Source: Cyanobacterium stanieri PCC 7202 (GTDB lineage Bacteria > Cyanobacteriota > Cyanobacteriia > Cyanobacteriales > Cyanobacteriaceae). From it: a stretch of DNA of 64,000 nucleotides. Below, in pieces: positions 9,516 through 18,615 of this stretch; within the stretch, counting starts at the first letter, position 1; every line of letters starts with the position of its first letter. The notes beneath the pieces are model-generated. The model searched no databases. It was not told where the DNA came from and saw only the letters and a list, made by a program, of their open reading frames with translations. A program made the position numbers and the translations under genes. The stretch lies in contig CP003940.1 of the NCBI GenBank assembly GCA_000317655.1, positions 2,117,547-2,181,546 of the forward strand. Reading direction: 5' to 3'.

Positions 9516-9538
9516 GCAAGGGGATTTTAACCCCTTGC
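9516..9538 (+). terminator. Hairpin after serA
   Basis: GCAAGGGG (9516-9523) pairs perfectly with CCCCTTGC (9531-9538) around a seven-base loop, 11 bases beyond the serA stop. No T-run follows. Its right arm begins a repeat shared with 18528-18561. Confidence 0.5.
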
Positions 9539-9561
9539 CCCGGATACCTGACACCTTTACA
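9532..9561. repeat. Dispersed repeat, copy 1 (CCCTTGCCCC...ACCTGACACC)
   Basis: CCCTTGCCCC, then GGATACCTGACACCTTTA. A near-identical copy with one extra base lies at 18528-18561. It contains the ACCTGAC heptad of the STRR family. Confidence 0.6.
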
Positions 9562-9589
9562 AGACTATAAATTTTATCCCGAAATCAGA

Positions 9590-10552
9590 TTATTTCAGGG
9601 TTAATAATTCATCATATTTCAAAGTATTTTCTACTAAGAATAAACGCTGTATTTTTTGCCAATTTAACCACTCTTGGCGTTGATTTGTATTTATTAACAT
9701 ATCTAAATTGGTCATTTTTTTCTGCCAATTTTTACCAAACATATTTTTTATTCTATTAATTAAAACGCTGTTATCTTGAATATTACCTAAGATCTCTTGT
9801 ACTTGGACAATTAATTGTAAATAATCATCATAAGATTTGCCATAGCATTTACTTAGTAATTCCATTTGATAACGAGTTTTTTTGGCTTCTTTTCTTAGGT
9901 CATGGATACTTTCTTCATGATATTTTAATAAATTTTTCACTTCATCTAATGAATAATCTTCTTTGATAATAATTTTTTGATGATCATCTCTTTCAACGCC
10001 TACAAACCATCCCGATTGTAAAAGCATTTTACTAATTTGAGGCATTATTAAATAATTGGCAACTTCTTCTATGGGTTGATGGGCTATTAGGTTAAATTGG
10101 GGTTCTTTTAACCATTTTTTCAGGGATGATTTTATTTTTTGATATTCTTTTCCTTTTAGGGTGTTAATAATGTTTTGGTGACTATCTTTATTTTGTTTGT
10201 CTAAATGTTCTATGAATTGATCACATAATTTTTGTTCAGATTCATTCAAAAAGTGATAATAATATTTAATTAAGTTTTCTTTTAAAACATCATTATCTCT
10301 TTTTTTTCCTAGTATTCTCGCAATTTTACCGATCTTTTTTTCTTCAACTATTTTTGGTAGTTTCATGGCAGGGGAAAACCCGATTAAAACGCTTCTAAGT
10401 TTTCTTAATCCTACTCTCATCTGATGGACATATTCAGCATCTTCTCCTAATATTACTCCCTTTTCATTTTTATTAATTTTTTTTGTACTAAGGGCGATCG
10501 CACCATAGGAAAAATCAGCAAAAGTTGGGTTTTTGTTAAGATCAATATTCAT
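9590..10552 (-). CDS. CHAD domain protein
   Basis: A 320-residue helical protein with a conserved-histidine alpha-helical domain. The first signature is HQMRVGLRKLRSVL (about residues 43-56) and a second half signature is HDLRKEAKKTRYQMELL. CHAD proteins bind polyphosphate through basic residues, and this protein is lysine-rich throughout. No CYTH domain or polyphosphate kinase gene is adjacent. The methyltransferase gene lies 22 bases upstream in the same direction, so the two are probably co-transcribed. Biological role beyond polyphosphate binding is inference. Confidence 0.85.
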   Translation of the reverse strand: MNIDLNKNPTFADFSYGAIALSTKKINKNEKGVILGEDAEYVHQMRVGLRKLRSVLIGFSPAMKLPKIVEEKKIGKIARILGKKRDNDVLKENLIKYYYHFLNESEQKLCDQFIEHLDKQNKDSHQNIINTLKGKEYQKIKSSLKKWLKEPQFNLIAHQPIEEVANYLIMPQISKMLLQSGWFVGVERDDHQKIIIKEDYSLDEVKNLLKYHEESIHDLRKEAKKTRYQMELLSKCYGKSYDDYLQLIVQVQEILGNIQDNSVLINRIKNMFGKNWQKKMTNLDMLINTNQRQEWLNWQKIQRLFLVENTLKYDELLTLK

Positions 10553-10574
10553 AAAAAAAGCTCCTTATATAAGA

Positions 10575-11198
10575 TTATTTTTGAACTTGAATTACTTGTA
10601 AACTACCCCCTGCATATAGTTTTTTATTAATAGGTTTAAAACCTTTATTTAATAACATTTGAGATAAATCAGTTTTTAATAATTGCCATGCAGTACCAGT
10701 TTCAAATAACCACATAAAAATAGTTAACCCTGGCAAAAAAATAGGATTATGGGGTTGATGTAAATCAATAAAAGTAAAAATACCTTGGGGTTTTAACACT
10801 CGATAAACCTCCTCAAAAATTTGCGTTAACTCTTCGGTGGTCATTTCGTGTAAAGCCACGCTGGTATGAACAAGATCAAATGTATTGGCATCAAAAGGCA
10901 TCTCTTGAGCAAAACCTTCCACATATTCCGCATCGGGTACATTTTTTTTGGCTTGGGAAAGGGCAAGGGGTGATATATCTAACCCTGTCACCTCATGGGA
11001 ATGTTTCACCAAAAATTGGGTAGTCTGCCCTTTGCCACAACATAAATCGAGTATTTTGGTATTCTCATTGATGGTAATATTTTCAAGAGCCAAATTGCGA
11101 AATTTTTTCTCTCCGCCAACGGGTAATGCCGCTAAACGAGAAATACTATCATACAACCATTGATATTTGTAACTGAGAGGGCGCAAAAAAGTTGCCAT
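10575..11198 (-). CDS. Class I SAM-dependent methyltransferase
   Basis: A 207-residue protein with a Rossmann-like methyltransferase core: motif I ILDLCCGKGQTTQFL (49-63), the acidic ribose-binding VTGLDISPLAL (70-80), and motif II/III FDLVHTSVALHEM with VYRVLKPQGIFTFIDLH. This is the UbiE/Coq5-like superfamily, but length and the HEMTTEE helix do not identify a substrate. It is the likely first gene of a two-gene unit with the CHAD protein. Confidence 0.85.
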   Translation of the reverse strand: MATFLRPLSYKYQWLYDSISRLAALPVGGEKKFRNLALENITINENTKILDLCCGKGQTTQFLVKHSHEVTGLDISPLALSQAKKNVPDAEYVEGFAQEMPFDANTFDLVHTSVALHEMTTEELTQIFEEVYRVLKPQGIFTFIDLHQPHNPIFLPGLTIFMWLFETGTAWQLLKTDLSQMLLNKGFKPINKKLYAGGSLQVIQVQK

Positions 11199-11257
11199 GT
11201 TTAACTAATTGATTTTGTAATATTTTGAATCGTTGGAGGTTATATTTTTCTCACAAA

Positions 11258-11551
11258 TCACAATTTACTAGATACTTGCCGTAACACATCGGGGATAATG
11301 GTATCTTCAGAAAATTCTAAAACAGTTTCACTATAGCCAAGGTATCCCGAATTAGTAAAAAATAATAACATTCTCGAGAGGGCGAACCAAACTTCAGGTT
11401 CAAATTCCCAGTCGGCAGAGGGTGGAGAATAACCACTAATGGATTTTAGAGCCCAAAAATAATTATTTCTGACGATAGACGCATTTTTTTTGTACTCAGG
11501 AAGATCTTTTTTATTAATATAAAGGATATTATCTTGGAGGTAACTTTGCAT
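11258..11551 (-). CDS. Conserved hypothetical protein
   Basis: A 97-residue soluble protein of unknown function, divergent from menD. It is rich in aromatics (SGYSPPSADWEFEPEVWFAL) and has no signal peptide, membrane segment or recognised motif. It is probably a cyanobacterial family protein, judging from its clean frame and position 59 bases upstream of the methyltransferase gene in the same direction. I cannot assign a role. Confidence 0.65.
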   Translation of the reverse strand: MQSYLQDNILYINKKDLPEYKKNASIVRNNYFWALKSISGYSPPSADWEFEPEVWFALSRMLLFFTNSGYLGYSETVLEFSEDTIIPDVLRQVSSKL

Positions 11552-11644
11552 TGTTTAATATTTTTTCTCAGCTATTTAACTATGGCAAATAGGAAAAATC
11601 TTATATGATTATATAGTCATAAATGATCTAATATATTTTTTACA

Positions 11645-13402
11645 ATGAGTTTAGATTTTCGTAATGTAAATACTGTTTGGAGTTCTTTAATTGTTGAGAC
11701 ATTTGCCAGATTAGGATTAGAGAATGCAGTTATATGTCCAGGATCTCGTTCTACTCCTTTAACAATTGCCTTTGCTCAACATCCTAGCATAAAAACTATT
11801 CCCATTTTAGATGAGCGCTCGGCAAGTTTTTTTGCCTTGGGTATGGCTAAAAGTAGTCATAAGCCAGTGGTTTTGGTATGTACATCAGGCACTGCGGGGG
11901 CAAATTTTTATCCTGCGGTAATTGAGGCTAGGTATAGTCATATTCCTTTAATTATTTTAACAGGCGATCGCCCCCCAGAACTAAGAGAATGTCATGCAGG
12001 ACAAACCATTAATCAAGTTAATTTATATGGTAACTATCCGAAATGGCAAACAGAATTATCATTGCCTTCCTTCAAACTAAAAAGATTATTTTATCTCAGA
12101 CAAAATATAATTCATGGATGGGAAAAAGCCTCCCATTATGCAGGGGGAGTTGTTCATTTTAATATTCCTTTTCGAGAGCCTTTAGCACCTATCAAAAAAA
12201 ATAGTTATAGCGAGGAAGAAAAAGCTAGTATTAGCAGTAAACTTTTCCCAGGAAAAATGAAACTATCTACTTTTAAAATTAACTATTTTGGCAACTATGA
12301 AAATGTATTTTCCCAATGGCAAAAATATCAAAAAGGCATTATTATCGCTGGGGTAGATTCCCCCGATGACTCTTTATTATATAGCCGTGCGATCGCCTTT
12401 TTGTCGGAAAAACTGAACTTTCCTGTCCTCAGTGAAGCCCTATCTCCAGTGAGAAACTATCAACACTATAACCCTAACCTAATTTCTACCTATGATATTA
12501 TTTTACGAAATCCAGCATATCAAGAAGAACTCAGACCAGAAATAGTTATTTTAATAGGAGAATATCCTACCAGTAAAGAATTAAGAAAATGGCTCACAGA
12601 AAATAAAATTTCAACCTATATAATAACTCCCACTTGTGACAATTTAGATGCACTCCATAGCAATAGTCAACACATTAGAATTAGTGCCATAGAATTTGTC
12701 AAAAATATAGAACCAACTTTTATCAGTCAACAAAACAATAATTCCCAAAAATATCTTCAACAATGGCTTAAAATTGAGCAAAAAATAAAAAATAATTTAG
12801 ATCATGTCATTAACAATCATGACGAATTATTTGAAGGAAAAATATCTTGGTTACTCTCCCACCATCTTCCTGCCCAAGTACCTATTTTTATTGCTAACAG
12901 TATGTCTGTTAGATATGCCGAATACTTTTGGCAAACCAATCAAGGGGAAAGAGAGGTTTACTTCAGTCGTGGCGCCAACGGCATTGATGGCACGTTATCC
13001 ACTGCCCTAGGTATTAGTCAACAAAAACAACAAGCCGTATTACTGACGGGTGATTTGGCACTATTACACGACACCAACGGCTTTTTAATTAATCAACACC
13101 TATCGGGAAGTTTAACCATTGTATTGGTAAATAACAATGGGGGAGGAATTTTTGAAATGTTACCCATTGCTGAATTTGATCATATTTTTGAGGAATACTT
13201 TGCGACTCCCCAACAGATAGATTTTGAAAATTTAAGTAAAACCTATGGTATAGAATATAAGCAGATAGAAACTTGGCAACAGCTAACAGAAAATATACAA
13301 CATCTTCCCAATCAAGGTATAAGACTTTTGGAAGTCAAAACCAATCGTAAATATGATTCATGGTGGTTAAAAAATAACTTGTCAATGCTTAGTCAGAATT
13401 AG
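11645..13402 (+). CDS. menD: SEPHCHC synthase (menaquinone/phylloquinone synthesis)
   Basis: A thiamine-diphosphate enzyme that joins isochorismate and 2-oxoglutarate. In cyanobacteria this serves phylloquinone, the photosystem I electron carrier. At 585 residues it has the usual three-domain size. N-terminal VICPGSRSTPLTIAF is the family signature, RSASFFALGMAKSS follows, and the C-terminal ThDP motif is GDLALLHDTNGFL followed by LVNNNGGGIFEMLP. Its TAG stop is immediately followed by the ATG of the helicase-like gene, so translation of the two is probably coupled. Confidence 0.97.
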   Translation: MSLDFRNVNTVWSSLIVETFARLGLENAVICPGSRSTPLTIAFAQHPSIKTIPILDERSASFFALGMAKSSHKPVVLVCTSGTAGANFYPAVIEARYSHIPLIILTGDRPPELRECHAGQTINQVNLYGNYPKWQTELSLPSFKLKRLFYLRQNIIHGWEKASHYAGGVVHFNIPFREPLAPIKKNSYSEEEKASISSKLFPGKMKLSTFKINYFGNYENVFSQWQKYQKGIIIAGVDSPDDSLLYSRAIAFLSEKLNFPVLSEALSPVRNYQHYNPNLISTYDIILRNPAYQEELRPEIVILIGEYPTSKELRKWLTENKISTYIITPTCDNLDALHSNSQHIRISAIEFVKNIEPTFISQQNNNSQKYLQQWLKIEQKIKNNLDHVINNHDELFEGKISWLLSHHLPAQVPIFIANSMSVRYAEYFWQTNQGEREVYFSRGANGIDGTLSTALGISQQKQQAVLLTGDLALLHDTNGFLINQHLSGSLTIVLVNNNGGGIFEMLPIAEFDHIFEEYFATPQQIDFENLSKTYGIEYKQIETWQQLTENIQHLPNQGIRLLEVKTNRKYDSWWLKNNLSMLSQN

Positions 13403-15499
13403 ATGATGACCAAAAAAAATGCTCTGTGGATAGAAGGCAATAGTCGTTGTGGCAAAACCACAGCTTTAGTTAATCAATTAGAAAAATGGATAGAAGAAGA
13501 AAAAACAAAACAGTCCATTCCTCTTATTAAACCCCCTTTAATCATATCTGCTAATCGAGAAGAAAGAACTAATTTACAAAAACTAATTTTTAGTCAGATT
13601 AAAGATTTAGATTGCACCATAGAAATTCAAACTGTTTCTGGTTTTATCATCAATGAAGTGGAGTTATTTTTTCCCCTTATAGCTAAGGAATTAAATCTTA
13701 AAAATCCTTTTCCTATTCGTTTATATCCTGAAACTGAGCAAGAATTAGCATCACAATTATGGCGAGATTCTCTTAGTGCTGAATTACTTTCTTTATTTGG
13801 GAATGAATCTACTTGTGTTCGTCGTTTATTAGATTTATTACAATTAGCTGGAATGGCAGGTATTCCTTTTGAAGATATTGGTAATCGGCTAAAAAATGGT
13901 CAAGTTTTTTTAGGAGATTCTTTTGATGATAATATTTGGAACACCATTGATGAACTATTATCCCAATGGCGTGTATGGTGTTTAGAAAAAGGCTTATTAA
14001 GTTATGGTATTATCTACGAAATATTTTGGCGTCATCTTTTTCCCCATCAAGATTATCAAAAGAGTTTGTTAAATAGATATGGTGCTGTTTTTGCTGATGA
14101 TTTAGATAATTATCCCGCTGTTATGGGGGATATATTTAACTTTTTTATTACCCGTGAATATAACTGTATTTTTACTTATAATCATAAAGGAAAAGTTCGA
14201 CTAGGATTAAACGCAGATCCCGATTATTTAGCAACTATTTCTAATCGTTGTCAAAGAGAATTATTAACATTTTCTCCTGTTGATAATCTATCTAGTAAAT
14301 TAGAAAATTCTTTAAAACTATTAATTGAAGAAAATACCCTTGATAGGGATGATTTTGAAAACATTTTTTCCTTTAAAACTCGATCTAGGGCTCAGTTAAT
14401 TAAAGAAGTATCTTTTTTTATTATTGATAAGATTCAACAAGGTATAATAAGTCCTGCGGATGTTGCCATCATTGCCCCCGGTTTAGATGAAGTTGCCCGT
14501 TTTAATTTCCTTCATTTTTTCCACGAATATAACATCCCTGTGGAGCCTTTACAGGAGAAACGCCCCCTGATTGCCTCCCCCCTCGTGCGATCGCATTTAA
14601 CCCTATTAGGATTAATTTTCGGGGGCAATGGGCGATTAATTGAAAGGGATATGGTGGCGGAAATGTTGACGGTTTTATCTCCCAAATCGGACACTGAATT
14701 TGGTATACAACCCCATATTGATCCTGTGAGGGCAGGACTCCTCGCCGATTATTGTTATCATATTGATATAGAATCACCCCATCTCTTACCCATTGATTAT
14801 ATCCCTTCGGGCGATCGCCTCAACTACCAAACTTTTATCGCCTATAACCAAATCAAAAACTGGATAAATCAAACCAAACAAGAAGTCAAAGAAAAAAAAC
14901 TGTCACCCTTAGCGATTATCGATAAAATCAATCAGCAATATTTCAACGACATCCAATCCCTTACCTACACCCAAATTAACAACCTACGAGAATTTAAACA
15001 AACCGCCTCCCACTTTTGGGCAATTCAAAATAGACTAGGCAAAGATAAACAAATTATCCCATCCCTCACAGAATTTATCATTCTCATACGCAAAGGTACC
15101 ATTACCGCCAATCCCTATCCTGTTAACCCCCTACTAGAAAACAAAAAAAACAAAGGGATAACCCTTGCTACCATTTATCAATATCGCACCTCCCATCAAA
15201 GCCATCCTTGGCAATTTTGGCTCGATGCAGGTTCAACTCTTTGGAGTAAAGGAGGCGCTGCAGAATTATTTGCATCCTCCCTTTTCCTGCGAGGATGGGA
15301 TGGAAAACCCCTCAGCTTAGAATATCAACAACAACAAGAAAAAGAAAGAATAGATCGAGTTATCCATGATTTATTATCCCGTGTTACCGATAAAATCTTT
15401 CTATGTCACAGTGACTTAGACATTAATGGTAATGAACAAATGGGCAGTCTGTTAAATCTCATTTACCTTGCCCCTACCATAGAACAAATCAGCAATTGA
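13403..15499 (+). CDS. Superfamily 1 helicase-like protein (recombinase-like)
   Basis: A 698-residue protein with an N-terminal Walker A loop EGNSRCGKTTAL (11-22) and a helicase-type motif II FADDLDNYP near residue 230 in place of DExx. Motif III-like FTYNHKGKVRLGLNADPDY follows, then a motif IV-like VAIIAPGLDEVARFNFL. The C-terminal motif VI region (LLSRVTDKIFLCHSDLD) lacks the arginine-rich VALTRA pattern of UvrD/RecB. It resembles proteins annotated as recombinase family in cyanobacteria. ATP binding is plausible; unwinding activity is uncertain. Two consecutive ATGs begin the gene directly after the menD stop. Confidence 0.75.
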   Translation: MMTKKNALWIEGNSRCGKTTALVNQLEKWIEEEKTKQSIPLIKPPLIISANREERTNLQKLIFSQIKDLDCTIEIQTVSGFIINEVELFFPLIAKELNLKNPFPIRLYPETEQELASQLWRDSLSAELLSLFGNESTCVRRLLDLLQLAGMAGIPFEDIGNRLKNGQVFLGDSFDDNIWNTIDELLSQWRVWCLEKGLLSYGIIYEIFWRHLFPHQDYQKSLLNRYGAVFADDLDNYPAVMGDIFNFFITREYNCIFTYNHKGKVRLGLNADPDYLATISNRCQRELLTFSPVDNLSSKLENSLKLLIEENTLDRDDFENIFSFKTRSRAQLIKEVSFFIIDKIQQGIISPADVAIIAPGLDEVARFNFLHFFHEYNIPVEPLQEKRPLIASPLVRSHLTLLGLIFGGNGRLIERDMVAEMLTVLSPKSDTEFGIQPHIDPVRAGLLADYCYHIDIESPHLLPIDYIPSGDRLNYQTFIAYNQIKNWINQTKQEVKEKKLSPLAIIDKINQQYFNDIQSLTYTQINNLREFKQTASHFWAIQNRLGKDKQIIPSLTEFIILIRKGTITANPYPVNPLLENKKNKGITLATIYQYRTSHQSHPWQFWLDAGSTLWSKGGAAELFASSLFLRGWDGKPLSLEYQQQQEKERIDRVIHDLLSRVTDKIFLCHSDLDINGNEQMGSLLNLIYLAPTIEQISN

Positions 15500-15601
15500 A
15501 TAATAATTATAATTTGCGTTGTTACCCTTATCTTCAACAAACATTATTCACAATAACTACTCAAGGTAAAATATAACAAATAAAAATCACCCATAACATA
15601 T

Positions 15602-15952
15602 ATGCCATTAATCAAAGTTCAATCGTCCATAAACAACATTAACGACAATCAAGTACAAAACTTATTAACAACCCTATCGGCAAAACTAGCCAAACATTTG
15701 GGCAAACCAGAATCCTATGTAATGACAGCCTTTGAACAGAATATTAATATGACCTTTGCTGGTACTTTTGAGCCTGTCTGTTATGTAGAAATCAAAAGCA
15801 TTGGCACCATGTCTCCAACCCAAACAAAAGCCATGAGTCAAGATTTTTGTGATGAAATTAATCAACAATTAGGAGTTGATTCTAATCGTATTTATATCGA
15901 ATTTGCTGATGCCAAAGGTGCCATGTGGGGCTGGAATGGTTCTACTTTTTAG
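15602..15952 (+). CDS. MIF/phenylpyruvate tautomerase-like protein
   Basis: A 116-residue tautomerase-superfamily protein. It begins MPLIKVQSS, with the proline right after the initiator Met that acts as the catalytic base in this fold. The central LAKHLGKPESYVM and the C-terminal RIYIEFADAKGAMWGWNGSTF are typical of macrophage-migration-inhibitory-factor-like bacterial proteins, including the final NGSTF. The physiological substrate in cyanobacteria is not known. It is separated from the helicase-like gene by about 100 bases. Confidence 0.9.
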   Translation: MPLIKVQSSINNINDNQVQNLLTTLSAKLAKHLGKPESYVMTAFEQNINMTFAGTFEPVCYVEIKSIGTMSPTQTKAMSQDFCDEINQQLGVDSNRIYIEFADAKGAMWGWNGSTF

Positions 15953-15966
15953 ATAAATCATAATAA

Positions 15967-16074
15967 TAATATCAAGTTCGGATAAATTGTTACAATGAAA
16001 GTCCCCCAGAATTGGGGGATTTAGGGGGCAAAACAGGATTACTTTTCATAACTGATTCGTCGAACTTGATATTA
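15967..16074. mobile_element. MITE-like element with 14-bp terminal inverted repeats
   Basis: TAATATCAAGTTCG (15967-15980) is repeated as its exact reverse complement at 16061-16074, bounding 108 bases with no gene. Inside is a GC-rich hairpin, TCCCCCAgaatTGGGGGA (16002-16019), followed by GGGGG. Small size, perfect ends and internal hairpin fit a miniature inverted-repeat transposable element. No transposase is in the window and a target-site duplication is not obvious. Confidence 0.6.
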
Positions 16075-16125
16075 AGGGTGGGTATTGCCCACCTATGCTT
16101 ATATTTTGAATAAAATCGCCTATCT

Positions 16126-17253
16126 ATGAAGTATCGAAGGTTTGGTAAAACTAACTTAAATATCTCTGTTTTTTCTTTGGGATTAATGCGTTGCTGTTAC
16201 TCAGAAAAACAATTATTTGATACTGTCAATAAAGCCCTTAATTTAGGTATTAATCATTTTGAAATGGCGAAGGCTTATGGAAAAAGTGAACAATTTTTTG
16301 GTAATTTTTTAAAACAATCTAACATTAATCGCCATGATATTATTATTACCACCAAATTAACCCCTCCTGATACACAAAAAGGAAACATAATTAATATTCA
16401 AGAATCCCTTGATAATTTACAAACAGAGTATATTGATTGTTTAGCAATTCATGGTATTAATACCGAAGATCATTGGCAACAACTATTAACTAAAGATAGT
16501 TATATTTATACTCTTTTAGAAGCTAAAAAACAGGGAAAAATTAAATATTTAGGCTTTTCTACTCATGGTAATTTAGACGTTATAAAAAAAACCATTGACA
16601 CTAACTTATTTGATTTTGTGAATCTTCATTATTATTATTTCTTTCAACGAAATTATCCCATCATTGAATTAGCCAAAGAAAAAGACTTGGGGATATTTAT
16701 TATCTCTCCAGCTGATAAAGGAGGGATGTTATACCAACCACCCCAAAAACTCAAACAAATGTGTCATCCCTTCACTCCCTTGGCATTAAATTATCGATTT
16801 TTATTAAATAATTCAGCCATTACCACCCTTAGCCTTGGTGCCGCTAATCCAGAAGAATTATTAACCCCTTTACAAGTAGCTGATCAAGATTTTCCTTTAA
16901 CCAAAGAGGAAAAAGATACCCTCATCAAAATCGAAGACAGTTTAAAGCAAACTTTAGATACTCAAAAATGTTCCCAATGTTATCAATGTTTACCCTGTCC
17001 CGAAAATATTAATATCCCCGAGGTATTACGTCTGAGGAATTTGGGGGTGGGGTTGGACATGAACGATTTTGCCCGTTATCGTTATCAAATGTTTGAAAAT
17101 GCAGGGCATTGGTTTTGGGGGAATAAGGGTGATAAATGTACTGATTGCGGTGAATGTCTCCCCAGATGCCCCGAAAAATTAGCTATTCCTGAATTATTAA
17201 GGGATACTCATGATCGTTTTCAGGGTAGCCAAGGGCGCCGATTATGGGAATGA
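16126..17253 (+). CDS. Aldo/keto reductase with C-terminal 4Fe-4S ferredoxin domain
   Basis: A 375-residue fusion. The N-terminal TIM-barrel begins MKYRRFGKTNLNISVFSLGL. The usual catalytic Asp is Glu (HFEMAKAYGKSE), with Y in AYG, K in ITTKL and H in LAIHG. The C-terminal part carries two cysteine clusters, CSQCYQCLPCP and CTDCGECLPRCP, which can hold iron-sulfur clusters. The fusion occurs widely in cyanobacteria but its substrate is unknown; electron exchange between nicotinamide and iron-sulfur centres is an inference. It converges on the HEAT-repeat gene with 8 bases between the ORFs. Confidence 0.9.
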   Translation: MKYRRFGKTNLNISVFSLGLMRCCYSEKQLFDTVNKALNLGINHFEMAKAYGKSEQFFGNFLKQSNINRHDIIITTKLTPPDTQKGNIINIQESLDNLQTEYIDCLAIHGINTEDHWQQLLTKDSYIYTLLEAKKQGKIKYLGFSTHGNLDVIKKTIDTNLFDFVNLHYYYFFQRNYPIIELAKEKDLGIFIISPADKGGMLYQPPQKLKQMCHPFTPLALNYRFLLNNSAITTLSLGAANPEELLTPLQVADQDFPLTKEEKDTLIKIEDSLKQTLDTQKCSQCYQCLPCPENINIPEVLRLRNLGVGLDMNDFARYRYQMFENAGHWFWGNKGDKCTDCGECLPRCPEKLAIPELLRDTHDRFQGSQGRRLWE

Positions 17254-17261
17254 TATTTCAC

Positions 17262-17927
17262 CTAGTTATTGGTTACATAGTTTTTTGCTTCTTCTGCCAC
17301 GGCATCAGATTTATCTTGTGTTAGTTTTTGTAGAACATTTTGGGCTTTTTCTCCTCCTAATCTGCCCAAGGCTTGGGCGAGACGATGGCGTATTTGCCAA
17401 TCATCGTTATCAGCAAAAGGAATAAGCAAATCAATGGCTCTAATATCTCCCAATTCTCCAAAGGCACTGATGGAAGCAGTTTGAAGTAGGGTATTCTCAG
17501 AATTGAGGGCTTTTTCGAGTAGGTCAAATCCACGGGTATCTCCCAATTCCCCAAGGGCGGCTACGATACTAAATTGAATTAACCAGTCATCGGTACTGTT
17601 GTAAACCTTTTCTAAATCGGGATAGGTATCCTTCATTTTTAGTCCTGCTAAAGCATCCGCTGCCGCTGCCCTGACATCAGATTCGGGATCGTTGTATAAT
17701 CTATCTAGCAATAATTCTTTGCTTTTTGCTAGGTTAGCACCGCCGAGGGTGTCTAATTGGGAGACGGCGGCATATCTGACTCTGACATTTTTGTCGGTAA
17801 TTACGGGGATAATTAACTCAAAAGCATCATCAGGGGATAACTGTCTTAGTTCGTTGATAGCTTTGATGCGATCGCCAAAATTCTCGGAATAAAGACGTTT
17901 TTTAACTGATTCTGGTGTGATAGTCAT
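17262..17927 (-). CDS. HEAT-repeat protein, NblB/CpcE-lyase-like
   Basis: About 221 residues of HEAT/PBS-lyase repeats, with repeated cores such as VRVRYAAVSQLDTLGG, SDVRAAAADALAGL, LIQFSIVAALGELGD and WQIRHRLAQALGRLGG. The N-terminus (MTITPESVKKRLYSENFGDR) and size resemble NblB, which helps detach bilins during phycobilisome breakdown, but bilin lyases share the same fold. The second bilin-lyase-like gene in the window (cpcF) is far away and clearly different. Assigned as NblB-like with moderate confidence. Confidence 0.75.
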   Translation of the reverse strand: MTITPESVKKRLYSENFGDRIKAINELRQLSPDDAFELIIPVITDKNVRVRYAAVSQLDTLGGANLAKSKELLLDRLYNDPESDVRAAAADALAGLKMKDTYPDLEKVYNSTDDWLIQFSIVAALGELGDTRGFDLLEKALNSENTLLQTASISAFGELGDIRAIDLLIPFADNDDWQIRHRLAQALGRLGGEKAQNVLQKLTQDKSDAVAEEAKNYVTNN

Positions 17928-17976
17928 ATTTCTTTGTTATGGTTAATGAATAAAAAAAGATAAATTAAAAAAATAA

Positions 17977-18438
17977 TTAATTATCTAACGCCATGGCTTG
18001 AATAATATCCCCTTGGGTAACAATGCCCACCACATTGCCATTACCATCAACTACGGGCAAACGACCGATTTTTTTTTCGTGAAGGATTTGAGCCGCCCTT
18101 TTCACTGAATCATCAGATTTAATGGTAATGGCTTTATTGGTCATTACTTCTCCCACAGTTTGCCCCAAGGCTTTATGAATTTCTTTCTCGTAACGGTTGG
18201 GATTTTGCAGGTAAATAACACTATCCAAAATCATAATATAGGGGGGAGGTTCTACCCCCGTTTCTTGCCACATCAAATCAGTTTCAGAAATTACGCCCAC
18301 TAATTTATTATTTTTGTCTACCACGGGTAAACCACTCAATTTTTTTTCTGCCAAAATGGTAATAGCTTCTTTGAGAGGAGTATCAGGATTCACCGTGATG
18401 GGTGAGGGTGTCATTATATCAGCGACGGTCTTATTCAT
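17977..18438 (-). CDS. Tandem CBS domain protein
   Basis: A 153-residue stand-alone Bateman module. The first CBS repeat starts VADIMTPSPITVNPDTPL and holds LSGLPVVDKNNKLVGVISETDL; the second starts VGEVMTNKAITIKSDDSV and holds IGRLPVVDGNGNVVGIVTQGDI. Such modules bind adenosine nucleotides and regulate partner proteins. There is no attached enzyme or channel, so the partner is unknown. It lies 49 bases upstream of the HEAT-repeat gene on the same strand. Confidence 0.9.
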   Translation of the reverse strand: MNKTVADIMTPSPITVNPDTPLKEAITILAEKKLSGLPVVDKNNKLVGVISETDLMWQETGVEPPPYIMILDSVIYLQNPNRYEKEIHKALGQTVGEVMTNKAITIKSDDSVKRAAQILHEKKIGRLPVVDGNGNVVGIVTQGDIIQAMALDN

Positions 18439-18527
18439 TATTTTTTATATATAAAATATCTTATCTCCTTCGATTTTATCAAAATCAAGGGCTGGATCAG
18501 CCAAAACTGTCAAATTGTTAACAAAAA

Positions 18528-18561
18528 CCCTTGCCCCCTGATACCTGACACCTTTCAAGGG
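18528..18561. repeat. Dispersed repeat, copy 2, with terminal inverted arms
   Basis: CCCTTG (18528-18533) and CAAGGG (18556-18561) bracket CCCCCTGATACCTGACACCT. The unit matches the segment after serA at 9532 with one extra base. It lies between the CBS gene and gatB. Confidence 0.6.
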
Positions 18562-18615
18562 GAGATGCCCAAAGCAGAGGGGTAGGGATTCAGGGGTTGA
18601 ACCAAAAAAAAGATT

